Below, piece after piece: positions 17,405 through 25,616 of a stretch of DNA of 43,055 bases; position 1 is the first letter of the stretch; every line of letters starts with the position of its first letter. Source of the stretch: Cryomorphaceae bacterium (GTDB taxonomy: Bacteria; Bacteroidota; Bacteroidia; Flavobacteriales; Schleiferiaceae); assembly GCA_020832345.1 (NCBI GenBank), contig JAFIEY010000057.1, positions 1 to 43,055 of the forward strand, in the 5' to 3' direction. Both the position numbers and the translations under genes were made by a program. The notes under the pieces were generated by a model. That model did not search any database. It worked only from the letters and a program-made list of their open reading frames with translations, and was not told the DNA's origin.

Positions 17405-17531
17405 TGAGTCTGCTCTAAAAAGTCCCTTTCTGCCAAAATCTTCCTTGTCGATAGACTTTTGAATTCTCACTTGCTCCGGTTCAAAAATCCCCTCGATTTT
17501 GATTGAAATCATCCTTTTTTGAGTGGACTCA
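17405..17531 (+). mobile_element. MITE-like repeat, copy 3 (127 bp, internal deletion)
   Basis: Ends TGAGTCTGCTCT..GAGTGGACTCA are intact and flanked by perfect TTAT duplications (17401-17404 and 17532-17535). About 11 bp around the central loop are missing relative to the 138-bp copies. It directly follows a 5' gene fragment. Confidence 0.85.
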
Positions 17532-17703
17532 TTATTGCTTAATAAATTGCTTGTGAATAATATCTTTTGTCCATAGACATTGATCACGGTAAAATCAGGT
17601 GGAATAACCCACTTTGAAAATCCTCAAAAAATACTTGAATCTGTCCAAATGAAACATGGAACAATACAAATACCAATACCAGTGCAAAATATTGTTTTCT
17701 CAT
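17532..17703 (-). pseudogene. 5' fragment of a secreted choice-of-anchor-J-like protein, frameshifted
   Basis: On the minus strand an ATG at 17703 opens a clean signal peptide (MRKQYFALVLVFVLFHVSFG) followed by QIQVFFEDFQSG. The frame then ends after about 39 codons. One base inserted in the GGG run near 17608 would restore VIPPDFTVINVYGQ, the usual continuation of EDF.SG in Bacteroidota secreted choice-of-anchor-J domains. The restored frame then runs into the MITE-like repeat at 17531 and no remainder of the gene lies beyond it. So this is a remnant with a 1-bp frameshift and a 3' loss. Family is inferred from a short motif. Confidence 0.6.
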
Positions 17704-17777
17704 AACCATTTGTTTTAAAATTTACGAGAAGAAGCGAAGGTGTAAATTTACTGAAAAAAAAGCAAAAATTGGAAAAT

Positions 17778-18665
17778 TCACTTTCGGTCTTTATCTAAAT
17801 GACACAACAACCCCAACTTGTATAAATCCAATAGGCGCAAGGGCGGATTTGGACGCAGCAATTTCCGCAACATTCTGTCGCTGTTTTGATGCACATACTT
17901 ACCAACCACAGAAGCCATTCCGCCTTTTCTGAGTTTTGCGTACACCCGGTACAATCGGACTTCCTCATCAATTTTTCCCACGGCAATTAATCGTTGAATA
18001 TTGGCAACGGCCTCACCGGTTTTTCTGAGAAAAGTTTCTGCGTCGTCGAGCTGCGCATGACGAATGGGGTTGTCTATGTGTTTAACATCGGCAAATGCGT
18101 ATCGCAAATCGTAGCCCATCATGGTATCTTCGTGTCCGTAACCTTTCAATTCCGGATGGTTCGGCAATTTCAAAAACACATCTTTTGGCACGAGAAAATT
18201 ACAGGTCATGAGCCGTGCGTAGGGTGTTTTATTTCGTATTGATGCGGAAGCCATTTCTCGTTTTACGCCCACTTTCCAGCGCAGATGATACGTTGGCTTA
18301 GGCATGACTTCGTCGTACTTTACGCCACCAAATACCACATTTTTATTTGTATCGGAAAAAAATGGCGCATAACGGGAAACAAAATGATCATCAATTTGGG
18401 CATCCTCATCTAAAAAAACTAGGGTTTTGTATTGAGATGATTTGGCTAAAGCCATACGGTTGCTAAACCTGCCGAGATTATTAGTTCTTATAACGACATT
18501 TACTTGTTCGTGACGGGTTATTCGTCCGTAGTCAAGGTCCGAATCAGGGTCGTCATCTGCAATCCGGATTTCGAATCGAATATTTAAACTTTGAAATTGT
18601 CGAACCAAGTTGGTCACCAATTCCTCGGGCAAATAACGCAAGGTGGGAATAAGTACCGAAACCAT
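17778..18665 (-). CDS. Family 2-like glycosyltransferase
   Basis: The 295-residue cytoplasmic GT-A enzyme shows the N-terminal strand VSVLIPTLR, a nucleotide-site acidic pair IRIADDDP (33-40), the DxD-type motif FLDEDAQIDD (84-93) and the late GYGHEDTMMGYD loop typical of GT2 acceptor/catalytic regions. I start at ATG 18665, one base after the stop of the FtsE-like gene, instead of the longer frame from 18692 (extra MKPCKHVCK). The tight coupling says it belongs to the TPR/barrel/ATPase operon, so it may modify something that system assembles. Sugar and acceptor are unknown. Confidence 0.85.
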   Translation of the reverse strand: MVSVLIPTLRYLPEELVTNLVRQFQSLNIRFEIRIADDDPDSDLDYGRITRHEQVNVVIRTNNLGRFSNRMALAKSSQYKTLVFLDEDAQIDDHFVSRYAPFFSDTNKNVVFGGVKYDEVMPKPTYHLRWKVGVKREMASASIRNKTPYARLMTCNFLVPKDVFLKLPNHPELKGYGHEDTMMGYDLRYAFADVKHIDNPIRHAQLDDAETFLRKTGEAVANIQRLIAVGKIDEEVRLYRVYAKLRKGGMASVVGKYVHQNSDRMLRKLLRPNPPLRLLDLYKLGLLCHLDKDRK

Positions 18666-18666
18666 T

Positions 18667-19371
18667 TTACAGACGTGTTTGCAGGGTTTCAAAAACTTTC
18701 CCGTTTTCGCATTTCAGTGTACGTGAGGGAAATTTCAAAATCAAGGAATAATCGTGGGTCGCCATAAAAATAGCTCGACCACTATGGCAAATTTCCTTCA
18801 TCAACAACATAATTTCCTCACTTGTGCCGGGATCTAAATTACCAGTTGGTTCATCGGCAATAATCAGTTCGGGATCGTTGAGCAAAGCACGTGCAATGGC
18901 CACCCGCTGCTGTTCGCCCCCCGAAAGCTGATGTGGCATTTTATAGTGTTTGGTTTCCATATCTACGCGCTTGAGAACATAGCGCATTCTTTCCTCAATT
19001 TTGTCTTTATCCTTCCATCCGGTTGCTTTGAGCACAAACAGCAAATTGTCCCGCACACTTCGATCGGGTAGCAACTGAAAATCCTGAAAAACAATGCCGA
19101 TTTTTCTGCGCAAAAAGGGAATGTCTTTTTCTTTTAGTTCGGTCAATGAATATCCCGTAACCTCGCCACTACCTTCTTTTAACGGAAGATCTGCATAAAT
19201 GGTTTTAAGCAAAGACGATTTACCACTTCCCGTAGGCCCGATAAGATAAACAAAATCACCGGGGTAAATGGTAAAATTCACATCCGACAATACCAGATTA
19301 TCAACCTGTGCAATGTAGGCGTGTTCCATTTTTAGAAGTGGCAGCGATTTGGGTGGGTTTTCGTTTGACAT
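18667..19371 (-). CDS. ftsE: FtsE-like ABC transporter ATP-binding protein
   Basis: The 234-residue ATPase has Walker A GPTGSGKS (45-52), the Q-loop FQDFQLLPDRSVRDN (95-109), signature LSGGEQQR (149-156), Walker B LIIADEP (169-175) and the H-loop ATHDY. The ESLALL-family look (DFQLLPDRSV) is typical of FtsE, which pairs with FtsX to activate cell-wall hydrolysis during division. No FtsX or any permease gene is present in this cluster, so the partner is elsewhere or the ATPase serves another complex. It lies 63 bp downstream of the beta-barrel gene and 1 bp upstream of the glycosyltransferase start. Confidence 0.87.
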   Translation of the reverse strand: MSNENPPKSLPLLKMEHAYIAQVDNLVLSDVNFTIYPGDFVYLIGPTGSGKSSLLKTIYADLPLKEGSGEVTGYSLTELKEKDIPFLRRKIGIVFQDFQLLPDRSVRDNLLFVLKATGWKDKDKIEERMRYVLKRVDMETKHYKMPHQLSGGEQQRVAIARALLNDPELIIADEPTGNLDPGTSEEIMLLMKEICHSGRAIFMATHDYSLILKFPSRTLKCENGKVFETLQTRL

Positions 19372-19434
19372 GGGGCAAAGGTAGTCAAAAATGTGGGTTA
19401 AATTTTGGGCTTATAAAGGATTGGCATTTATACG

Positions 19435-21216
19435 CTAGAGCCTGAAAGATAATCCGATGATACCCAAAAACCGCTGTGCACCATAACCTAAAAACATGTC
19501 GTAATTAGAAGCCAGTGCATTGTGAACCTTTAAAAACACGGTCAGGTTTGGATTAAAATTATAATCAAACTTCAAATCGAGATCCCAAAAACCGGGCAGA
19601 ATATCGAAACCTTCGGGAAAACCAACCGCCGGCAAATTACCGTCAAAGGGCTGTTCATTTACATAAAATGCCTCCCGCTGTCCGATGTAGGTAAGCTCCA
19701 CATTTGCAACGATTTTATTGAGGTATTTGTAATTGAGGTTAAAACCTCCACGCCACGGTGCGAGGTGATAGGGTACGGTAAATTCATCCTGAAAAGTAAA
19801 TTGGTATTCGGAAAAGGCGATTTTGGTGCCAAACCGCAAATCGTCGCTAAACTGATATTGTAAATTGGCGGAAACTCCTAATTCCGAACCACTTACGTAG
19901 CGCAAATCCAAACCTTGCAGTCGTGCAGGATCGCGCATTGAAAATGGATCCCTGTAAAGCAAGGCCTTGTTGCGCCAATCAGTATAACTGGCGCGAAGGT
20001 CTAAACTCAACCCCGGCATGATGAGAAAGTTGGTGCCTCCATAAAAATCGGTTTTCCGAGTCGGTTGAACCAATACCCCGGGATTTAACCATGGTGTTAA
20101 TCGGGTCATATCGGCCATATTGTTCATGGAAAAATCGTAATCAATTCCACCGTAAACTTCCATCACATTTGGGAAAATCTTGTATGTTGCAATAACTTCC
20201 GGAGAAAGGAAATAGTCCCTTTGATCCTGAATTTCACCGAGGAAGGTAACGTCGTTGTAATTATAAATAAAATGCAGACCCACAAGCACCGACAAGTTAT
20301 CCTTAACATGGGTGATGTGTGGAAAAAGGGAAAAATTGAGATACTCCGCACTGAGTCCGTTGGTGTCGGAAACGGTGTTTTGCAAGATGGTGTTAAAATC
20401 CACTTTCACCAATTGATCCATCACGGGAAATGACCATTTGGTTGGAAAAAAGGCGTAGTGCTCAGCCATACCAAAACGATCCTGTATATAATGGTATCCG
20501 AGGCGTCCATTGTCGAACAATTGATCTTGTTTATTTTTCGAACTAAATAACGCCACACTTGCCTTGGCGCCCAAATAACTTTGTCGCAAAGGATCGCCGA
20601 AGGACAATTCCCTGTTAAAGTCCATTTCTGGCATGCCGTAATAATCGTTGGCATAGTAAAAACCTTCTGCCTGAGTACTCAGGGTGTAGTTTCTAAAAAA
20701 CCTCCTGTAGTGTCCTCCGAGTTTATTTTCGCTCAAAAAGTTATTTCTCGCATAATCTGAGTGTAGGTTTGACACCCCTTGTTGTGTGGAAAAATGACGA
20801 CCGTGAAAACCCCAGGACTGATTGCGCGATCGCTCGTTGTTGAATGCAAATTCCGCCAAAGGTGTGGTGTGATTTCCCAGCCCCAATCGAACCATCATCT
20901 TGGGCAATTTATCCACAGGAACACGTCGGATTCGCGCCGGGGATAGCGGTTCGGGTGTGAAATCGGTGAAAACGGGTCGGGATCTAATTTTATAGTCCAG
21001 CGATACATCGGAACGCAAAGTATCATCAATTCGCGGCATGTCATTGAGCTTTCGCGGCTGCTGTACCTGCCCTTCAAAGGCACGGGTAACTTCGAGTTGA
21101 ATATTACCCAATCCACCTCCTCCGGTGCGACCATCATCCTGAGCAATAAGGGGTAAATTGCAAACGCCAACAAGCACTGCAAGCGTGCGCAAAATTGTAT
21201 TTGTTGACTTATTCAT
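19435..21216 (-). CDS. Outer-membrane beta-barrel protein (TonB-receptor-like, no plug seen)
   Basis: The 593-residue protein has a signal peptide (MNKSTNTILRTLAVLVGVCNLPLIAQ) and, after a proline-rich N-terminal region (about 27-125), alternating amphipathic strands to the end, finishing in GIIGLSFRL, the aromatic-terminal barrel pattern. It looks like the C-terminal barrel of TonB-dependent receptors but I see no carboxypeptidase-like or plug domain. Start ATG 21216 overlaps the TPR gene stop by eight bases; a longer frame from 21297 is less likely because it precedes the signal peptide with basic residues. Coupling to the TPR gene suggests a two-protein outer-membrane module. Confidence 0.8.
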   Translation of the reverse strand: MNKSTNTILRTLAVLVGVCNLPLIAQDDGRTGGGGLGNIQLEVTRAFEGQVQQPRKLNDMPRIDDTLRSDVSLDYKIRSRPVFTDFTPEPLSPARIRRVPVDKLPKMMVRLGLGNHTTPLAEFAFNNERSRNQSWGFHGRHFSTQQGVSNLHSDYARNNFLSENKLGGHYRRFFRNYTLSTQAEGFYYANDYYGMPEMDFNRELSFGDPLRQSYLGAKASVALFSSKNKQDQLFDNGRLGYHYIQDRFGMAEHYAFFPTKWSFPVMDQLVKVDFNTILQNTVSDTNGLSAEYLNFSLFPHITHVKDNLSVLVGLHFIYNYNDVTFLGEIQDQRDYFLSPEVIATYKIFPNVMEVYGGIDYDFSMNNMADMTRLTPWLNPGVLVQPTRKTDFYGGTNFLIMPGLSLDLRASYTDWRNKALLYRDPFSMRDPARLQGLDLRYVSGSELGVSANLQYQFSDDLRFGTKIAFSEYQFTFQDEFTVPYHLAPWRGGFNLNYKYLNKIVANVELTYIGQREAFYVNEQPFDGNLPAVGFPEGFDILPGFWDLDLKFDYNFNPNLTVFLKVHNALASNYDMFLGYGAQRFLGIIGLSFRL

Positions 21217-24200
21217 CACGGTTTTCGGTATTTTCATTGGTATCCTCAGTATCTCCTTCCGTTTCCTCTGTCGAATTTTGTTCGGAATCAGCTTCATCGT
21301 CCTTGTTCCCTGATTGCTTAGACCGCGGATCTATTTCCCAACTGTCATCTTCCTTGTCGTTTGAACCGGATTCTTGTAACGTTCGCAAAGCGCCCATCAG
21401 CTGCCTGGCTTGGTCGGTGGTTTCTTTGTCCAAATCCGATTGGATTACAAAATCCAGTGAATACTCGGCCTGAAAATAGTCTTCTTCATCCATAAACACT
21501 TTGGCCAAAAGCAACAGTCCTTTATCGCGCAGTTCCAACTCACCGGGAAATTTCTCTATTAGACCATAAACAGCAGCTTTTGTTTCTTCATAGCGCACAT
21601 CTTCAAAAGCAAACTCAGCAAGATAGTAACTGGCCCGTGCAGCAATATTTCCCTGATAATGATCAACCACAAACTTCAATGCGGTGTCGGCCTGAGGTCT
21701 TCGGTGTTGTCGGTATAGTGCCAATGCCTGAAACCAATTCGCATCTCTTCGCAATCGCGCTTCCTCCGGGTTGGTGGATAAAACCTTTTCACTCCAATCT
21801 TCCAATTTTGGCCAATCGGCGGTAAAATAAGCTATGCGCATCATTCGATCATAAGCCAATTGGGTAAGCTCTTCCATCGGTTTTCGGTCGAGAATTTGAC
21901 GATAATAATTTCCAGCCTGAAGGTAATCCTTTTCAAAATATCGCAGCGATGCCGCACGCTCCAAAGCCCGATCATAAAAAGGTGAGCGATCGTTAGCCAA
22001 AACCGCTTCAAAGTACTTTAAAGCCTCCTTGTCATTCTCCAATCGATAATATGCATCGCCAAGATAATATGAAGCAGAATTGGCAAAAAGCCCAACGGGG
22101 AATCGCTCTAAATACTCTTTGAAATTTTTTATTGAAGCTTCGTAATTACTCAAGGAATACTGGTCATAAGCAGAGAAATACAAAGCTGAATCCAATTTGC
22201 CCTGCTCCACATTTCCCCCGCCGCTTTCTTGTACCCAACTGACGTATTCGCCCATTCTATCGGCTTCGCTAAATACATTCTGCCCAAAGGCAATGGCTTC
22301 GTTGGCTTCATTGGTGTTGGGAAAAAGCTTAACCACTTCTTTGAGCAAACGAATGGCTTCGTTGTAATTACCCGAATTTCGATAGGCCAGACTCATATTT
22401 AGCTTGGCACGCGGCACATTGGGGTGATTGGGATGCTCGCGAATAAATGTCTGGTAAATTTGAATGGCGCCTGAGTAGTCAGAAATTTTGATATAGGTGG
22501 CTGCTTTTTCAAAACGCGCATCAAAAGCCAACTGAGAGGATGGCGCCCTTTTGACCAGCGCATCCAATTCCGCAATTTTTTGCCTGTCCTCACCCGTTAA
22601 CCCCAGACAAATGGCTTTTTGGAAGCTCGCGTAGTTGTTGGTTCCCTCAAAACGATTATTTACCCGATCATAAAAATCCAGTGCTTGTGGATATTGGCGA
22701 AGCAAGAAATACACATCCGCCAATCTGAGTAATCCATCGCGCATTCGTCCGGGAGAAATATCCTTTTCACGGCTAAACCTTCTCAGGGAAATTGCGGCAT
22801 TTTCAAGTTGATTGTTTAGGTAATATGCGTAACCCAAACCATAATGAGAATAGGGAAAATATTCGGTTGAATAAGCTTGTGGAGATTGTTGAAACTCCAG
22901 ATATGCCGATATGGCCGCCTCGTATTCCATCAGCTGAAAAAACGATTCGGCTGCCCAATACAGTGCCAAACTCACATAAAACTGGTCAACGGGATATTTT
23001 CTGGATTCGCCAAAGTGTACAATTGATGAGGCGTATTGTTCTTTTTGGTATGCCTCGACACCCTGAAAATAGGCAACCTTTTGGTAAATTCCCCTTTGCT
23101 CCATGGTGCGCAATCCGGCATCCTGTAGGGCTTGTGCAGCCCGTGCATAATTTTTTGACCTTAGGTAAGCATTGGCCAGCAGAGTATTAATTTTAGGGCG
23201 ATGTTCGCTATTTGGATACAATCTCCGGAAATCGTTTAGGGCGGTAACCACGTCCCGAAAGACACCACCCATTTCGTAGTTGAGTTTCACAAACTGGAAA
23301 TACGCATCCTCTTTAACTTCGGGATTGGCATTGATTTCTGCGGCGGCTAAAAAGGCCGTAAGTGCAGATTGTTTGTCCTCCTTTTGAAGATGGCAATCGC
23401 CCAGATGATAATAAGTCGTTTGTGCGAGTTCATCCTTGCCCATCGATACCCGACTAAAGTGCTCAATGGCTTTGTCGTAATCCTCCAACCGATAATAGCA
23501 AAATCCCATTTCAAAGTGATCGTTTCGGGTGGGTTTACCGCCCTCTTCCCTAAAGATGGTAAAGTATTCAACCGCCTTTTTAAAATTCTCCTCTCGATAA
23601 TGGGCATCACCCACCAACTTGGCTATTTCGGCTCGTCTAGGAGCTTCATCATCGCTAAGAATCTCGGCACCATAGACAAAAAGGCTATCAAAAGCCCGCA
23701 TTTGGTAATACACATGGGCGAGATAAAAAGGCACCATCCGACCAAAGGCCTGATCGTTTCTTAGGGCTTCAAAATTGATTAGCGCTTCGGTAAAATTCTC
23801 ATCGGCATAAACTATGTGGGCGTAATAGTATCGTGCAGAAGCCGCAAAGGGACCTTCTTTTTGCTTAAGGGTGGAAAAAATATCTTTGGCCTCATCGTAT
23901 TTTTCATTTGAGAAATATGAGTAACCAATTTGAAATCGAAGTTCCAGTCGTTCATTCTGATCTACAAATCTGGGGTTGACCTCAGTGAGGTACTTTTCGC
24001 TTTTGCGGTAATTTCTATTTCTGAAGAAAAACTGTCCGAGATATAATCGGGCCTGGTTGACAAAAGAAGACGTGGGGTATTCCTCAATGAAAGATTGCAT
24101 GAGGGCTTCGGCATCGGCATGAAAAAGCTCGAGGGCTGCTATGGCCCGAAAATATAACGCCTCAATTTTCCGCTCCAAAGGCAAAGCTTCGGTTGCTAAA

Positions 24201-24367
24201 GCTTGCTCAAAATTTTCCCTTGCATTGGCAAACACCTTTTGGTCAAAAGCGGTCATTGCCATGCGAAACTTCTGATCTGCTTGGCGTTGCGTTTCAGTAA
24301 TTTGCCCAACCACACCCCATGGAAGTAGCAACCCAAAGAAAATGTACAATAAAAAATGCTTGTTCAT
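21209..24367 (-). CDS. Large tetratricopeptide-repeat protein, exported
   Basis: The 1052-residue protein carries a signal peptide (MNKHFLLYIFFGLLLPWGVVGQ) and about twenty TPR-type helix pairs with repeated A..Y.LG..Y....Y..A...F spacing (for example YYYAHIVYADENFTEALINF and YYLGDAYYRLENDKEALKYF). The last about 55 residues are very acidic (EDDSWEID..EETEGDTEDTNEN), likely disordered. Similar long TPR proteins occur in Bacteroidota envelopes as assembly scaffolds; it also resembles YbgF/BamD-like chains. It is the first gene of a four-gene operon with the barrel, FtsE-like ATPase and glycosyltransferase. Start ATG 24367 is chosen over 24388. Confidence 0.85.
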   Translation of the reverse strand: MNKHFLLYIFFGLLLPWGVVGQITETQRQADQKFRMAMTAFDQKVFANARENFEQALATEALPLERKIEALYFRAIAALELFHADAEALMQSFIEEYPTSSFVNQARLYLGQFFFRNRNYRKSEKYLTEVNPRFVDQNERLELRFQIGYSYFSNEKYDEAKDIFSTLKQKEGPFAASARYYYAHIVYADENFTEALINFEALRNDQAFGRMVPFYLAHVYYQMRAFDSLFVYGAEILSDDEAPRRAEIAKLVGDAHYREENFKKAVEYFTIFREEGGKPTRNDHFEMGFCYYRLEDYDKAIEHFSRVSMGKDELAQTTYYHLGDCHLQKEDKQSALTAFLAAAEINANPEVKEDAYFQFVKLNYEMGGVFRDVVTALNDFRRLYPNSEHRPKINTLLANAYLRSKNYARAAQALQDAGLRTMEQRGIYQKVAYFQGVEAYQKEQYASSIVHFGESRKYPVDQFYVSLALYWAAESFFQLMEYEAAISAYLEFQQSPQAYSTEYFPYSHYGLGYAYYLNNQLENAAISLRRFSREKDISPGRMRDGLLRLADVYFLLRQYPQALDFYDRVNNRFEGTNNYASFQKAICLGLTGEDRQKIAELDALVKRAPSSQLAFDARFEKAATYIKISDYSGAIQIYQTFIREHPNHPNVPRAKLNMSLAYRNSGNYNEAIRLLKEVVKLFPNTNEANEAIAFGQNVFSEADRMGEYVSWVQESGGGNVEQGKLDSALYFSAYDQYSLSNYEASIKNFKEYLERFPVGLFANSASYYLGDAYYRLENDKEALKYFEAVLANDRSPFYDRALERAASLRYFEKDYLQAGNYYRQILDRKPMEELTQLAYDRMMRIAYFTADWPKLEDWSEKVLSTNPEEARLRRDANWFQALALYRQHRRPQADTALKFVVDHYQGNIAARASYYLAEFAFEDVRYEETKAAVYGLIEKFPGELELRDKGLLLLAKVFMDEEDYFQAEYSLDFVIQSDLDKETTDQARQLMGALRTLQESGSNDKEDDSWEIDPRSKQSGNKDDEADSEQNSTEETEGDTEDTNENTENRDE

Positions 24368-24385
24368 GGATAGAATATCATTTGT

Positions 24386-24393
24386 CAAATATA
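24386..24393 (-). promoter_or_regulatory. TATATTTG -7 box before the TPR operon
   Basis: On the minus strand TATATTTG matches TAnnTTTG and lies 18 bp before the ATG of the TPR gene. No clear -33 element is seen. Confidence 0.3.
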
Positions 24394-24550
24394 ACGCCTT
24401 GGGGTATCCTTATCATATTTAATAAAAGATTTTATTAAGGGCTTTTTGTTAGTAGTGATGTGTGTGAAAACATCATTTATCATCACCAAAGTCGATAAAA
24501 TTTTTAGGCCAATCTCGAACTATTTAAATTCAAAATCCGTTTACTTTTTG

Positions 24551-24558
24551 TAATTTTG
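24551..24558 (+). promoter_or_regulatory. TAATTTTG -7 box
   Basis: TAATTTTG matches the Bacteroidota -7 consensus and ends 17 bp before the ATG at 24576, giving a short leader. The -33 partner is unclear. Confidence 0.3.
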
Positions 24559-24575
24559 AATAAAATTTTGAAATC

Positions 24576-25295
24576 ATGGGTTTGAATTTAGTGAAAGCGT
24601 TGCAGGACGAGCGTAGCAAGCGCGCGAATGAAGAAGAGATTTTGGCCGCATTTAAGCAAATTATCGCGGATGACAACCGCCTTGATGCCGAGATCCACAA
24701 AGCAATAATCAACGGAGGTGATGGCGAAACACCCAAATTAAAAACCGAAAATCTCGAGGTCGCAAATATTTTTACCGAACAAGAAATTCAGGCCATTTGC
24801 ATCAAATATCGCTTGAGGTTTCTCGATGCCGGGTTGTTTAAAGGCGACATTCCTTACGAGGCCATTTCCAAGATCAAATCCATTCAGAAATCCGAGGGCA
24901 TTGCGCTCAAGAACTTTAAAATAGTTGCACCTGCGGGACTGTTTAAACTTAAGTTCAAGGACAAAGATCCCTTGTTGTTTCTCGATTTGGGAAAAGGTTA
25001 TCACTACCTCATTCACAAGTGGGGCAACGATTTACATCCGCTTCGGGGCATATTGATGTACCCCTTTCGGAATTTCACCACCCTATTCGGAACCATTTGC
25101 GGCATTTCTTTGGCAACGGCGATTTTAATGCCGTCATCCATTATGGCCGGGCCCTATGACAAATACGTTTTCCCCATTCGGGTGATCTTCTTTTTTTACA
25201 TGCTCATTGCCCTATGCGGACTGACCTCGCTCTATGGATTTTCCCGATTAAAGAATTTCAGTTCGGTTTTGTGGAACAGCAAATATGACGATTAG
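24576..25295 (+). CDS. Conserved membrane protein of unknown function, two TM segments
   Basis: The 239-residue protein has a charged helical N-terminus (about 1-60), a mixed alpha/beta region with EIQAICIKYRLRFLDAG, and two C-terminal hydrophobic hairpins (TLFGTICGISLATAILMP at about 169-186 and IRVIFFFYMLIALCGLTSLYGF at about 208-229). No signal peptide, so the N-terminal domain is probably cytoplasmic. I do not recognise the family. It is divergent from the TPR operon with 208 bp between starts and is followed by a 300-bp gap, so it is likely monocistronic. Confidence 0.7.
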   Translation: MGLNLVKALQDERSKRANEEEILAAFKQIIADDNRLDAEIHKAIINGGDGETPKLKTENLEVANIFTEQEIQAICIKYRLRFLDAGLFKGDIPYEAISKIKSIQKSEGIALKNFKIVAPAGLFKLKFKDKDPLLFLDLGKGYHYLIHKWGNDLHPLRGILMYPFRNFTTLFGTICGISLATAILMPSSIMAGPYDKYVFPIRVIFFFYMLIALCGLTSLYGFSRLKNFSSVLWNSKYDD

Positions 25296-25616
25296 TATTT
25301 TCTATTACTTTTGTTTGTGTGGGGCAAAACCAAAGCAGCAAAAACTTTTTTTGGTGAAGAACTTTGAAAATCAATCCTTGAATGAACACAAAAAAATTAA
25401 AACAACACTAATCTTAAGGTCTATAAAGCAAGGTTAATACGAAATTATTTTATCTATTTAACTTGTTACGAAATTTTTAAATCTTTCACAAGCTCAGGCT
25501 AAATCAACGGCTCATATATTTGTCATCATAATTGACGGTGTACATTTTCAATATGCAGAATGATAAATGCCGGAATTTTTTTCCGCGCTTTTGCTAACCT
25601 AAAACACATGATAAAA
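25296..25616. other. Intergenic region, promoter of the T9SS cargo gene
   Basis: This about 320-bp AT-rich stretch holds no convincing gene. It contains a TATATTTG box (25515-25522) upstream of the secreted protein gene and a short open frame from 25560 that merely extends the downstream gene. Confidence 0.5.
25515..25522 (+). promoter_or_regulatory. TATATTTG -7 box
   Basis: A match to TAnnTTTG about 95 bp upstream of ATG 25617, leaving a roughly 85-nt leader. A -33 element is not clear. Confidence 0.3.

Noticed and set aside
17375-17587. 70-codon minus-strand frame through repeat copy 3
   Set aside because: Most of it is repeat sequence; only its first about 18 codons belong to the real 5' fragment described at 17532-17703.
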